This document shows, piece by piece, positions 53,146-61,061 of a stretch of 64,000 nt of DNA. Both the position numbers and the translations under genes were made by a program. Every line of letters begins with the position of its first letter. Within the stretch, counting starts at the first letter, position 1. The notes below the pieces were generated by a model, which was given only the letters and a program-made list of their open reading frames with translations, searched no databases and was not told the origin of the DNA. This stretch comes from M3007 sp037445225 (GTDB lineage: Bacteria > Bacteroidota > Bacteroidia > Chitinophagales > Saprospiraceae), in NCBI GenBank assembly GCA_037445225.1, contig JBBIKW010000003.1, forward strand, positions 186,001 through 250,000, given 5' to 3'.

Positions 53146-54420
53146 ATGCGTCCGGATCTGTTGGTCGACCGTGCCTTCTTTCGACACTATGCCCGCTGCG
53201 GAAACTGGCGCTGGGCAGCTTTGCCTGTATCTGTCGAGCAGGTACACTGGGTGGCCGTCAATACCGCTACGGGAAAGGTCTTCTGCACCTGCGCGTTGCG
53301 CCCGCGTCCGTGCTTGCATGTGCAGGCCTTTGCCCAATTGGTCGGTCGGCTGGAGGAGGACTGCTTCGAAGTACATCCTACTCTTCCAGAATGGCTGCCC
53401 TTTGAACTGTCTGCACAAATTCGCCTTACTGCCCGAAGAAAGAATACCGACGCGGAAGAGCTGCGTTGGAAACGCGCTCGACAGGGCTTGGAGGAGCTCA
53501 CCCGCTGGCTCGACGATGTCTTAGAACGCGGCATTGCCACCTGCGCTGCTGAGGATCCGCATTTCTATCGCCTCATTGCGACCCGATTGGCCGACGCTTC
53601 GCTGCGGCAATTGAGCCGGCGCATCCGCACGGCAGGAGAGGCATTTGCTCAGCATCCCGAACAGCCCGAGCCTTTTTTAGCCGTCCTTGCCGACGCCGCT
53701 ATCGCTCTGCGCGCCGTCGAGCGACGCGACCGACTCGACGAGAGGCAGCAGCGCGATTTGGAAGCCTTTTTGGGATTTACCTTTAAAAGAGAAGACGTGC
53801 GCACAAAGGGTGAACGCTTGGACGACACGTGGGCAGTTGTCGGCATCGTCCAAGAAACGTTAGAGGCGGACTTGCGCGAGCGCCGCACCTGGCTATGGGG
53901 CATCCAAAGCAGGCGCTTTGCTTTACTGGTAGACTACGCTTTTGGTGTCGAAGACTTTGCGCCAGCATTTCCCGTGGGCAGCTTACAGGTAGGTACCTTA
54001 GCCTTTTACCCTTCTGCTTGGCCGCTTCGCGCTCTGCCTGTAGATACCTTGCGGCATTTGCCGGAGCAGGCCATCCGAAGCCTTCCCGGCTGGCGCACCT
54101 TTGCCGAGATGGCCCACACTTTTGCCCAAGCCATAGCCCGACAGCCGTGGATAAGCGCTTTACCCGCCGCAGTAGAGGCGGTGGTCCCCGCTTTCTGCGG
54201 CTCCAGCATCGGCATAAGCGATAGCAGCGACGCTTGGTTGCCCGTAACAGAGGCCACCGGATGGGTGCTTCTGGCCATGAGTGGAGGGCTCCCCTTAACG
54301 ATTTTTGGCGAGTGGAATGGTGAGCGATTTCGCCCTGTGAGCGTTCTTTGCGACAAACGATTCGTTACTTTGTCTCATATATGCGAGCCATCGTCATCGG
54401 AGGCGGCATCATTGGCCTAA
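53146..54420 (+). CDS. SWIM zinc-finger protein
   Basis: A 424-residue protein from ATG 53146. The SWIM motif C-x-C-x6-C-x-H is clear: C47, C49, C56, H58 in VFCTCALRPRPCLHVQAFA. The rest is mostly helical, with KRARQGLEELTRWLDDVLERG and an all-alpha C-terminal domain, giving no enzyme motif. SWIM domains bind zinc and often nucleic acid or partners. A TTG at 53092 is an alternative start. It overlaps the next gene by 40 nt, a sign of translational coupling. The domain is normally found next to recombination or SWI2/SNF2 genes, which are absent here. Confidence 0.8.
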   Translation: MRPDLLVDRAFFRHYARCGNWRWAALPVSVEQVHWVAVNTATGKVFCTCALRPRPCLHVQAFAQLVGRLEEDCFEVHPTLPEWLPFELSAQIRLTARRKNTDAEELRWKRARQGLEELTRWLDDVLERGIATCAAEDPHFYRLIATRLADASLRQLSRRIRTAGEAFAQHPEQPEPFLAVLADAAIALRAVERRDRLDERQQRDLEAFLGFTFKREDVRTKGERLDDTWAVVGIVQETLEADLRERRTWLWGIQSRRFALLVDYAFGVEDFAPAFPVGSLQVGTLAFYPSAWPLRALPVDTLRHLPEQAIRSLPGWRTFAEMAHTFAQAIARQPWISALPAAVEAVVPAFCGSSIGISDSSDAWLPVTEATGWVLLAMSGGLPLTIFGEWNGERFRPVSVLCDKRFVTLSHICEPSSSEAASLA

Positions 54421-55661
54421 GCGCCGCCTGGTTTCTTCGCGAAGAAGGCTGGGAAGTCGTCGTGTTGGAAAAGGGCGACCTTTCTAATAATTGCTCCTTT
54501 GGCAACATGGGCTATCTGTCGCCCTCGCACTTTGTACCGTTAGCCTCTCCAGGAGTGGTGGAGCAAGGGTTGTGGTGGCTGCTCCAAGCCGATAGCCCCT
54601 TTTACATCCGCCCCAGCTTCAGCTGGTCTCTGATAGACTGGGGGTGGAAATTTATGCGTTCCTCTACGCGGGCTCATGTGGAACGCTCTATACGGCCTTT
54701 GGTCGCTCTCCTTTTGCTTTCAAAACGGGAAACGCAGCAGTGGGTATCCTCCGGCCTGTTGAACATAGAATACACTGAGCAGGGCTGCATCATGTACTAC
54801 AACACGCCTAAGGGTGAAAAAAGCGAGCTCGAGACGGCTCGCCAAGCCGAGGCATTAGGTCTGAAGGTTACTGTGTTAGATGCAGAGCAAGCGCGCGCAC
54901 TTGAGCCGGAGGCACTGTTGGAAGTGCGCGGCGGCGTGCTGTACCACGACGATGCTCACCTATATCCGAATGCTCTAATGGAACAGCTGCCGCAAGCACT
55001 GGAGAGCCGCTCCGTACGCATCTGGCGAAATGCAGAAGTGACGGGTTTCGAGCGCGCAAACGGCACCATCCGCTCCATTCGCTACCGCATAAAGGGAGTA
55101 GAAGGGCGCTCCAATGCCGACATTTTTGTGTTAGCTGCGGGCTCTTGGTCGCCGCGCGTAGCGCGCCTCATCGGCGAATATTTGCCTCTCATGCCCGGAA
55201 AGGGATACTCTGTGACGATAGATAACCCCGAGCGGACCCTCCGCCATCCCTGCATCCTAAAGGAGGCGCGCGTGGCCCTGACACCCTGGCAGAAACGGCT
55301 GCGCATCGGCAGCACTATGGAAATCGGTCCCATGGACAACCGTATTCGCATCCGGCGCGTGCAGGGCATTCTGCGCGCCGTCCAACAGTACATGCCGGGC
55401 ATCGCCGCCGCGCCGAGCGTCCGCGCCTTGGAAGACGAACAACAGCTCCGCCAACGCGCCTGGTACGGCTATCGCCCACTCTCTGCCGACGGCATGCCCT
55501 ACATCGGCTTTGCTCGCCAAAACCGAAACCTCATCATAGCAACAGGGCATGCCATGCTCGGTATCAGCTTGGCTGCCGGCACAGGCAAACTGGTGGCCGA
55601 GCTGGCATCCGACAAACCCCTGTCGATGCCCATAGATGCCTTCGACCCAACGCGCTTTTGA
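54381..55661 (+). CDS. DadA-like FAD-dependent D-amino acid oxidase
   Basis: A 426-residue flavoprotein of the DAO family. It starts MRAIVIGGGIIGLSAAWFLREE, with the Rossmann GGGIIGLS motif, followed by VVLEKGDLSNNCSFGNMGYLS, a typical second FAD segment. The C-terminal part has PYIGFARQNRNLIIATGHAMLGISLAAGTGKLVAELASDK, the family's closing motif. DadA oxidises D-amino acids, feeding the quinone pool; substrate is not certain. It overlaps the SWIM gene by 40 nt and is followed after 32 nt by a secreted protein gene, so all three appear to be one operon. Confidence 0.88.
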   Translation: MRAIVIGGGIIGLSAAWFLREEGWEVVVLEKGDLSNNCSFGNMGYLSPSHFVPLASPGVVEQGLWWLLQADSPFYIRPSFSWSLIDWGWKFMRSSTRAHVERSIRPLVALLLLSKRETQQWVSSGLLNIEYTEQGCIMYYNTPKGEKSELETARQAEALGLKVTVLDAEQARALEPEALLEVRGGVLYHDDAHLYPNALMEQLPQALESRSVRIWRNAEVTGFERANGTIRSIRYRIKGVEGRSNADIFVLAAGSWSPRVARLIGEYLPLMPGKGYSVTIDNPERTLRHPCILKEARVALTPWQKRLRIGSTMEIGPMDNRIRIRRVQGILRAVQQYMPGIAAAPSVRALEDEQQLRQRAWYGYRPLSADGMPYIGFARQNRNLIIATGHAMLGISLAAGTGKLVAELASDKPLSMPIDAFDPTRF

Positions 55662-55693
55662 TGCTACACACCCTTTCACCCATCTAAACGCCT

Positions 55694-56695
55694 ATGAAAA
55701 AAAAGTCCCTGCTTGCGCCTCTTTGCCTGCTCTACGCTGCTGCCCAGTGGGCCCAGCCTTTTTCCCCAGTGTTGGTAGCCGATCACACCTTTAAGATGGA
55801 TGGCGACCATATTTTTACCTATGCCTTCGCCAAAGAGGATGAGGTGCTTCTGCGCATAGCGCTCCTTGCCGGTCGGCAGGTGCGTCAGGTAGAGTTCGTC
55901 CAGATCAATGGGCCGGTCTTGTACAGCACATACGCCTTAGACACCGCCATCGAGCACCGCCTGCGCATTCCTCGCACGGGTATTTACCAGCTGATTGCTC
56001 GCGAACGCGGCTTAGGGAAGAAAGTATGCCGCATCCGCCTATATCGCACCCCTTCTTCTCCGCTCACCGAGCGTTTCGATACTCAAGTTTCTTGGGACGT
56101 CAGCAAGTACCCCCAATTTCGCGAGCGAAAGCGGTCTGTCCTCGTCGATAAACGCACAGAAGTTGTTTCCTTAGGCGGTCAAGTCAATGTCAGCGCCAGT
56201 AAGATGGGCATCCAAAAGCCCATGGGCATGTATCAGTTCTCCCTCCCCGCCCACACCGTGCGCTGGGCATACCGCATCACTGTTGGCCAGACTACTGCTG
56301 AGGCACGCCGAAAAGACGCGGAAACGCTGAAAAACCTCCTCCAATCGGGTGCGGCCAAAGCCTTAGCCATCGCCCCACAGACAGCTCTGGCTGCCTTCGC
56401 GTTGGGCGTCGCCGTCGACCTAACCGTTCCCAACACCGGCGAAGTGATCGACTATGCCCTCTTATCTCGCGAAAACGCAGACCTTTTTCTAAAAGGCAAG
56501 CCGTATAAGGCCTTCATCTTCCAAGAAAATGTAAGCAACGACGTGCAGCGACGCACCTCTCCCCTGGAGGGCACCTGGTTTTTCGCCTTTCGAAACGACA
56601 ACTGGATCGACGACATCTCCCTACAAATAGATATCGAAGCCATTACCGAAATCCCCATCTACGCTGAAGAAACCTACTTAGAACCCTTAAAATGA
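55694..56695 (+). CDS. Secreted protein of unknown function
   Basis: A 333-residue protein with a signal peptide (MKKKSLLAPLCLLYAAAQWAQ). It has no recognised domain. Features: a beta-rich N-terminal half (TFKMDGDHIFTYAFAKEDEV, YQLIARERGLGKK), a middle region with a conserved-looking WAYRITVGQTTAEARRKDAE, a small hydrophobic segment (TALAAFALGVAVDLTVP) and a C-terminal part resembling a lectin or PKD-like fold. It is the third gene of the SWIM-DadA operon and is followed by a terminator at 56876-56897. Confidence 0.6.
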   Translation: MKKKSLLAPLCLLYAAAQWAQPFSPVLVADHTFKMDGDHIFTYAFAKEDEVLLRIALLAGRQVRQVEFVQINGPVLYSTYALDTAIEHRLRIPRTGIYQLIARERGLGKKVCRIRLYRTPSSPLTERFDTQVSWDVSKYPQFRERKRSVLVDKRTEVVSLGGQVNVSASKMGIQKPMGMYQFSLPAHTVRWAYRITVGQTTAEARRKDAETLKNLLQSGAAKALAIAPQTALAAFALGVAVDLTVPNTGEVIDYALLSRENADLFLKGKPYKAFIFQENVSNDVQRRTSPLEGTWFFAFRNDNWIDDISLQIDIEAITEIPIYAEETYLEPLK

Positions 56696-56787
56696 TCGCG
56701 CACCGTTCCATAGGATATAGGTAACATTTAACACCCCCACTAACGCCTCTTATTGCTCATATTCAGAGAGATACTTCCCGGAGGGAT
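56696..56787. other. Intergenic stretch after the secreted protein
   Basis: No gene found between the stop at 56695 and the first of two terminator-like hairpins. Confidence 0.3.
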
Positions 56788-56812
56788 GAAAAAACCTCGG
56801 CCCAAGCGAGGT
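56788..56812 (-). terminator. Terminator-like hairpin, minus strand
   Basis: ACCTCG / CGAGGT with a 7-nt loop; on the minus strand a T run follows. No minus-strand gene precedes it, so a small minus-strand transcript between about 56950 and here is possible. Confidence 0.4.
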
Positions 56813-56875
56813 AACGAAACGCAGTCTTTTGTTTTCGAGCGGGGCCGTTTTCACCCACACCTTTGCTGCCGAAAG

Positions 56876-56897
56876 GTCTACCAGAGTAGACTTTTTT
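56876..56897 (+). terminator. Terminator before recA
   Basis: GTCTAC (56876-56881) pairs with GTAGAC (56886-56891), loop of 4 nt, then six T. Confidence 0.8.
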
Positions 56898-57019
56898 CAT
56901 GCGACGATACAGCAGAAGCGGTGCAAATGAGCATCGCTTTTTCTGTTTTATGAGCGGGTCATTCATCGCGCCATCCGCCGTATATTTGAGTGGCCGATTT
57001 AGACAAAAACATTTTGTTT

Positions 57020-57027
57020 TATCTTTG
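57020..57027 (+). promoter_or_regulatory. -7 box (TATCTTTG) of recA
   Basis: Exact TAnnTTTG, 41 nt before the recA ATG. A second match, TATATTTG, lies at 56981-56988 and may be a further promoter. No LexA-type SOS box was seen. Confidence 0.5.
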
Positions 57028-57068
57028 TGCGCTCATTTTCGTTCATCACAACCACATTTCCACTTTTT

Positions 57069-58145
57069 ATGTCAAAAGAGAAAGAGGATAAGTTAAAAAC
57101 CCTGCAAGCCACGATTGAGCGCTTAGACAAAGCCTACGGCAAGGGAACCGTCATGCGCTTGGGCGACAAACAAGCCGTAGAGGTGGAGGTCATCCCTACG
57201 GGCTCTTTGGGCCTGGACATCGCCTTGGGTTGCGGCGGGTATCCGCGCGGCCGCATCATCGAGATTTACGGCCCGGAGTCGTCGGGCAAAACGACCTTGG
57301 CCATTCACGCCATTGCGGAGTGCCAAAAGAAGGGCGGTATCGGAGCCATCATCGATGCCGAGCACGCCTTCGACCGCTTTTATGCGGAGAGTTTGGGGGT
57401 CGACGTCAACAATTTGCTCATCAGCCAGCCGGATAACGGCGAGCAAGCGCTGGAGATAGCCGAAAACCTCATTCGCTCCGGAGCGGTAGACATCGTCGTG
57501 GTAGACTCCGTAGCTGCCCTCGTGCCACGTTCCGAAATAGAAGGTGAGATGGGCGACTCCAAAGTGGGTTTACAGGCCCGCCTCATGAGCCAGGCCATGC
57601 GGAAACTAGCTGCCGCAATTGGACGAACGGGCTGCTGTTGTATCTTCATCAACCAATTGCGCGAAAAGATTGGGGTAATGTTCGGTAATCCGGAAACCAC
57701 CACAGGTGGCAACGCACTGAAGTTCTATGCTTCTGTGCGCTTAGACATCCGAAAGAGCGGAGCAGCTATAAAAGACCGAGAGGGCAATGTAGTAGGCAAT
57801 CAGGTCAAAGTGAAGGTGGTCAAGAACAAGCTGGCCCCGCCTTTTCGCGTCGCCACCTTCGATATCGTCTTCGGACAGGGCATTTCCAAGACTGGGGAGA
57901 TCGTCGACTTGGGTACTGAGTTAGATGTTATCCAAAAAAGTGGGGCGTGGTACAGCTATGAGGGTGTAAAAATTGCTCAAGGGCGCGATGCGGCAAAGCA
58001 GTTTTTGCAAGACAACCCAGAAGTGGCTGCCGAAATAGAGAAAAAGATCCGAGAGAAAATCGCCACGGGTCACTCTACCCGCTCCAATGCAACGGCTCCT
58101 CTCGTGCCTTTGGACGAATTAGAAGGCGAGGAGCGCGATTTTTAA
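57069..58145 (+). CDS. recA: Recombinase RecA
   Basis: A 358-residue recombinase for strand exchange and SOS induction. From ATG 57069 it starts MSKEKEDKLKTLQATIERLD. Walker A is GPESSGKTT, Walker B is VDIVVVDSVAALVP, and the L1/L2 loops appear near EIEGEMGDSKVGLQARLMSQAMRKL and NPETTTGGNALKFY. C-terminal acidic tail EELEGEERDF-like. ATG 57027 would add 14 residues inside the promoter and is less likely. Single gene, convergent with dapA. Confidence 0.97.
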   Translation: MSKEKEDKLKTLQATIERLDKAYGKGTVMRLGDKQAVEVEVIPTGSLGLDIALGCGGYPRGRIIEIYGPESSGKTTLAIHAIAECQKKGGIGAIIDAEHAFDRFYAESLGVDVNNLLISQPDNGEQALEIAENLIRSGAVDIVVVDSVAALVPRSEIEGEMGDSKVGLQARLMSQAMRKLAAAIGRTGCCCIFINQLREKIGVMFGNPETTTGGNALKFYASVRLDIRKSGAAIKDREGNVVGNQVKVKVVKNKLAPPFRVATFDIVFGQGISKTGEIVDLGTELDVIQKSGAWYSYEGVKIAQGRDAAKQFLQDNPEVAAEIEKKIREKIATGHSTRSNATAPLVPLDELEGEERDF

Positions 58146-58171
58146 CCGGCCGTCGGTTGCGACCTTCCCCG

Positions 58172-59068
58172 TCACAATACCTGTAGGCGCTCCAATTCCC
58201 GGCGGAGGAGTGCTTGTCCAGCGTCCGACATCGGCACAAGCGGAAGGCGCACCTCGCGCGAGCAGAGTCCCTGGAGCTCGAGAGCAGCCTTGATGCCAGA
58301 GGGATTGCCCTCGACAAAAAGCAGCCGATAGAGATCGAGCATTTGCAAATTGAGCTGCTGAGCCTGAGGCAAGTCGAGCTCCAAGGCGGCGCGTACCATA
58401 TCGGAAAATAGGCGCGGCACGGCGTTAGCTATGACGGAAATGACACCGTCGCCGCCACAGGCAATCAGAGGCAGGGTGATGAAATCGTCGCCGCTAAGTA
58501 CCAAAAAGCCTTCGGGCCGCCCTTTCAGGATTTGGCACACCTGGTAGATATCGTCGCTGGCCTCCTTTATGCCGATGAAGCGGTCACTGGCATGCGCCAA
58601 GCGCAGCGTCGTTTCTGCCGTGATGTTGGAAGCCGTACGGCTGGGCACGTTGTACAGGATAATCGGCTTTGGGGAGGCGTCGGCTAAGGCCATATAGTGC
58701 CGAAAGATGCCTTCTTGTGCAGGCCGATTGTAGGCGGGATTGCTCGCCAAGAGCGCATCGACACCGTCGAAGTCGAAGCGCTGCATCCGACGCACGATCT
58801 CCCCCGTGTTGTTTCCACCAAAAATACCCACCACTAAAGGCACCCGCCCGCGGTTGACTCGGATGGTAAAGTCGATGAGTTCGCGCTGCTCCGCCTCTGA
58901 GACGGTGACCGACTCTCCCGTGGTACCCAAACTCACCAAAAAGTCTGCTCCATCCGCCAACACATGCTCGATGATCTTTTCCAAACTTTCCCAGTCGATG
59001 CGGCCCTGGCGAAACGGCGTCACCAAGGCGACGCCCGTGCCGCGCAAACGCTCACGCAGGTTGTTCAT
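58172..59068 (-). CDS. dapA: 4-hydroxy-tetrahydrodipicolinate synthase
   Basis: Condenses pyruvate with aspartate semialdehyde on the path to lysine and diaminopimelate. The 298-residue protein has GTGVALVTPF, the substrate motif LGTTGES, YNVPSRT with the catalytic Tyr, the Schiff-base Lys in FIGIKEAS, and VLSGDDF with GGDGVISVIANAVP. It is last in an operon with accA and the DUF6913 gene. Its start overlaps the preceding gene by 17 nt. Confidence 0.96.
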   Translation of the reverse strand: MNNLRERLRGTGVALVTPFRQGRIDWESLEKIIEHVLADGADFLVSLGTTGESVTVSEAEQRELIDFTIRVNRGRVPLVVGIFGGNNTGEIVRRMQRFDFDGVDALLASNPAYNRPAQEGIFRHYMALADASPKPIILYNVPSRTASNITAETTLRLAHASDRFIGIKEASDDIYQVCQILKGRPEGFLVLSGDDFITLPLIACGGDGVISVIANAVPRLFSDMVRAALELDLPQAQQLNLQMLDLYRLLFVEGNPSGIKAALELQGLCSREVRLPLVPMSDAGQALLRRELERLQVL

Positions 59069-59630
59069 GACGCGAAACAGGAGTGATTTTGCTCAAATAG
59101 AAGGCCACTTCCCGTAGAAAGAAATGCACGTCTTTCCCCGGCGGTGTCTCGATAACCAGATCGAAGTCGTGCGTTTCCAGCGGAGTGTCGCCCACCTTCA
59201 TACTCGCTTTCGAAGCAAGCGCCACCCATTGTATTGGGAGCTGTTGATGGGGATTGTAGCAAAGCAACAAATCAAGGGGTTCCGAAAGGAAATGCTCAAT
59301 AGCTGGGCTCTGAACGCGCCCATGCCACTGCGCATCCCGAAAGGTAAACTGGGGGAACCGCGTTTGACCGACGATGTGGTCATCGTCTATAAATGCCAAA
59401 GTATGCAGGTGTTTGCGCGGTTCCCGCTCCGCAAAGCCTTCGGCCCACAGAGCGACGATGCGGCGCGTCTCCTCTTCGGAGGCATCGAAAAGCAGCCCTA
59501 TGGCGCGCGCTGTTTCTAAGGTGTGGGGGCAGCGACGGCGCTTAGTGCGCTCTGCCAAGCGGCGCAAAGAGCGACTAAGCATAGCCATGCGCAGTTGTCT
59601 CAGCATAGGTTCAAAGATAGAAGTGCTCAC
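59052..59630 (-). CDS. DUF6913-type conserved protein
   Basis: A 192-residue protein with a basic N-terminus (RQLRMAMLSRSLRRLAERTKR). Conserved features are ARAIGLLFDASEEETRRIVALW, a middle part with LDLLLCYNPHQQLPIQWVALAS, KVGDTP and FDLVIETPP, and a final HFFLREVAFYLSKI. I match this pattern to the DUF6913 family, which Bacteroidota keep next to dapA or accA. The function is unknown. The start overlaps accA by 4 nt and the end overlaps dapA by 17 nt. Confidence 0.75.
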   Translation of the reverse strand: MSTSIFEPMLRQLRMAMLSRSLRRLAERTKRRRCPHTLETARAIGLLFDASEEETRRIVALWAEGFAEREPRKHLHTLAFIDDDHIVGQTRFPQFTFRDAQWHGRVQSPAIEHFLSEPLDLLLCYNPHQQLPIQWVALASKASMKVGDTPLETHDFDLVIETPPGKDVHFFLREVAFYLSKITPVSRHEQPA

Positions 59631-60604
59631 GAAGAAGCAACTGAGCTAGGGGTCAGCTCCCGATAGTGTCCCATCCGGCTGTATTTGGCAATGCGTGCGG
59701 CAATACGTTCGTCCGGGTCCATAGGCATTAATTCGGCCAACTGTTCTAAGATATGCGCTTTCAGGCGGGCGGCCATCTCTTCCGGATTGTTGTGGGCACC
59801 GCCAAACGGCTCTTTCAAAATGCCGTCGATAAGGCCAAAGCGCAACATGTTTTCGGCATCCAGCTTTAACGCTTCAGCGGCCTGTTCTTTGTAGTCCCAC
59901 GAGTGCCACAAGATGGAGGAACAGGATTCCGGCGAGATGACCGAATACCACGTATATTCTAACATAAAGACGCGGTCGCCCAGTCCGATGCCGAGTGCGC
60001 CGCCCGAAGCGCCTTCGCCGATGATGTAGCACAAGATGGGCACGCGCAATTGCGCCATTTCAAAGAGGTTGCGCGCAATGGCTTCCGCCTGACCGCGCTG
60101 CTCCGCTTCTAAGCCGGGATAAGCGCCCGGCGTATCGATAAGCGTGACTACAGGAAAGCCGAAGCGCTCGGCGAGCTTCATCATGCGCAACGCCTTGCGG
60201 TAACCTTCAGGGTTGGCCATACCAAAATTTCGGTATTGGCGCATTCGGGTATTTACCCCCTTCTGATGACCAATGAGGGCGATGGTCTGCCCTTCCAAGT
60301 CTGCCAAACCAGATACAATAGCGTGGTCGTCTCCTCCACAGCGGTCGCCGTGTAGTTCGATAAACTTTCGACACATCGTATTGGCATAGTAGAGCGTGTA
60401 GGGACGTTCTGGATGCCGCGACAGTTGCACTTTCTGCCAACCGGAAAGATTGGCGTATAACTCCTGGCGCTTCTGTTGGATTTTCGCCTCTAGCTCGCGA
60501 ATCATCTCCGAGACATCTATCTCTCCCTGCTCGCCCACTTCGCGCAATTTCTGGAGTTGTTCGTAGAGCGCCTCCAGCGGCTTTTCAAAATCCATGAAAG
60601 TCAT
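59627..60604 (-). CDS. accA: Acetyl-CoA carboxylase carboxyltransferase subunit alpha
   Basis: Transfers carboxyl groups in malonyl-CoA synthesis for fatty acids. From ATG 60604 the protein has 325 residues, starting MTFMDFEKPLEALYEQLQKL. Family motifs are WQKVQLSRHPERPYTLYY, ELHGDRCGGDDHAIV, IGHQKG, PVVTLIDTPGAYPGLEAE and IGEGASGGALGIGLGD. AccD is not nearby. It starts the operon accA-DUF6913-dapA, whose promoter box TACCTTTG is at 60675-60682. Confidence 0.96.
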   Translation of the reverse strand: MTFMDFEKPLEALYEQLQKLREVGEQGEIDVSEMIRELEAKIQQKRQELYANLSGWQKVQLSRHPERPYTLYYANTMCRKFIELHGDRCGGDDHAIVSGLADLEGQTIALIGHQKGVNTRMRQYRNFGMANPEGYRKALRMMKLAERFGFPVVTLIDTPGAYPGLEAEQRGQAEAIARNLFEMAQLRVPILCYIIGEGASGGALGIGLGDRVFMLEYTWYSVISPESCSSILWHSWDYKEQAAEALKLDAENMLRFGLIDGILKEPFGGAHNNPEEMAARLKAHILEQLAELMPMDPDERIAARIAKYSRMGHYRELTPSSVASS

Positions 60605-60674
60605 AGTGCAAGCCTCTTCCGTAAAAGTTGATGGATAATAAAAGACAAGAGCATTTGAGGCTACAGACCGCCGG

Positions 60675-60682
60675 CAAAGGTA
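60675..60682 (-). promoter_or_regulatory. -7 box (TACCTTTG) of the accA operon
   Basis: Exact TAnnTTTG on the minus strand, 71 nt before accA. A CAAAAA stretch at 60698-60703 could be part of the -33 element. Confidence 0.5.
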
Positions 60683-60730
60683 CGGTTTTACTAGAGGCAA
60701 AAACTGCAGAAAGATTTTTTACCAAAAGTC

Positions 60731-60762
60731 TTGCGAGAATGAAGTGCGTTCGAGTACCTTTG
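60731..60762 (+). promoter_or_regulatory. Promoter (TTG-N21-TACCTTTG) of the tRNA-Asp gene
   Basis: TTG at 60731-60733 and TACCTTTG at 60755-60762 fit the Bacteroidota -33 and -7 elements. Transcription should start 10 nt or so before the tRNA. Confidence 0.7.
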
Positions 60763-60779
60763 CAGCGCTTTTCGGATAA

Positions 60780-60853
60780 GGTCTGGTAGTTCAGTCGGTT
60801 AGAATGCCGCCCTGTCACGGCGGAGGTCGCGGGTTCGAGTCCCGTCCAGACCG
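60780..60853 (+). tRNA. tRNA-Asp (GTC)
   Basis: The cloverleaf is complete over 74 nt. The acceptor stem is GGTCTGG / CCAGACC, the D arm follows, the anticodon stem is CCGCC / GGCGG, and the loop CTGTCAC holds the anticodon GTC (60814-60816). The T arm is GCGGG TTCGAGT CCCGT. The discriminator is G. The CCA tail is not encoded. It has its own promoter and a terminator at 60866-60901. Confidence 0.97.
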
Positions 60854-60865
60854 CTAACATAGGAT

Positions 60866-60901
60866 GCGGCGACTTCCTTTCCGGAATCGCCGCTCTTTTT
60901 T
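60866..60901 (+). terminator. Terminator of the tRNA-Asp gene
   Basis: A strong stem GCGGCGA-(c)-TTCC / GGAATCGCCGC is followed by TCTTTTTT. It lies 12 nt after the tRNA. Confidence 0.85.
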
Positions 60902-61061
60902 ATCGTTATTGTCATCTCCCTGAGTCCACAACCACCGCGCTTCTCGCCTATCATTTGCCTGCGCTGGTATGCGCATCTGACGCCGGCAGCGCTCTCCTTT
61001 GCCCACGAAATATGTGTAGTAAGGTGGTCGCGTCTCAGAAAAAACGCTGAAGTGCATTTTT

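Noticed and set aside
56753..56953. Small plus-strand frame before recA
   Set aside because: It spans a terminator and has no start context or motif.
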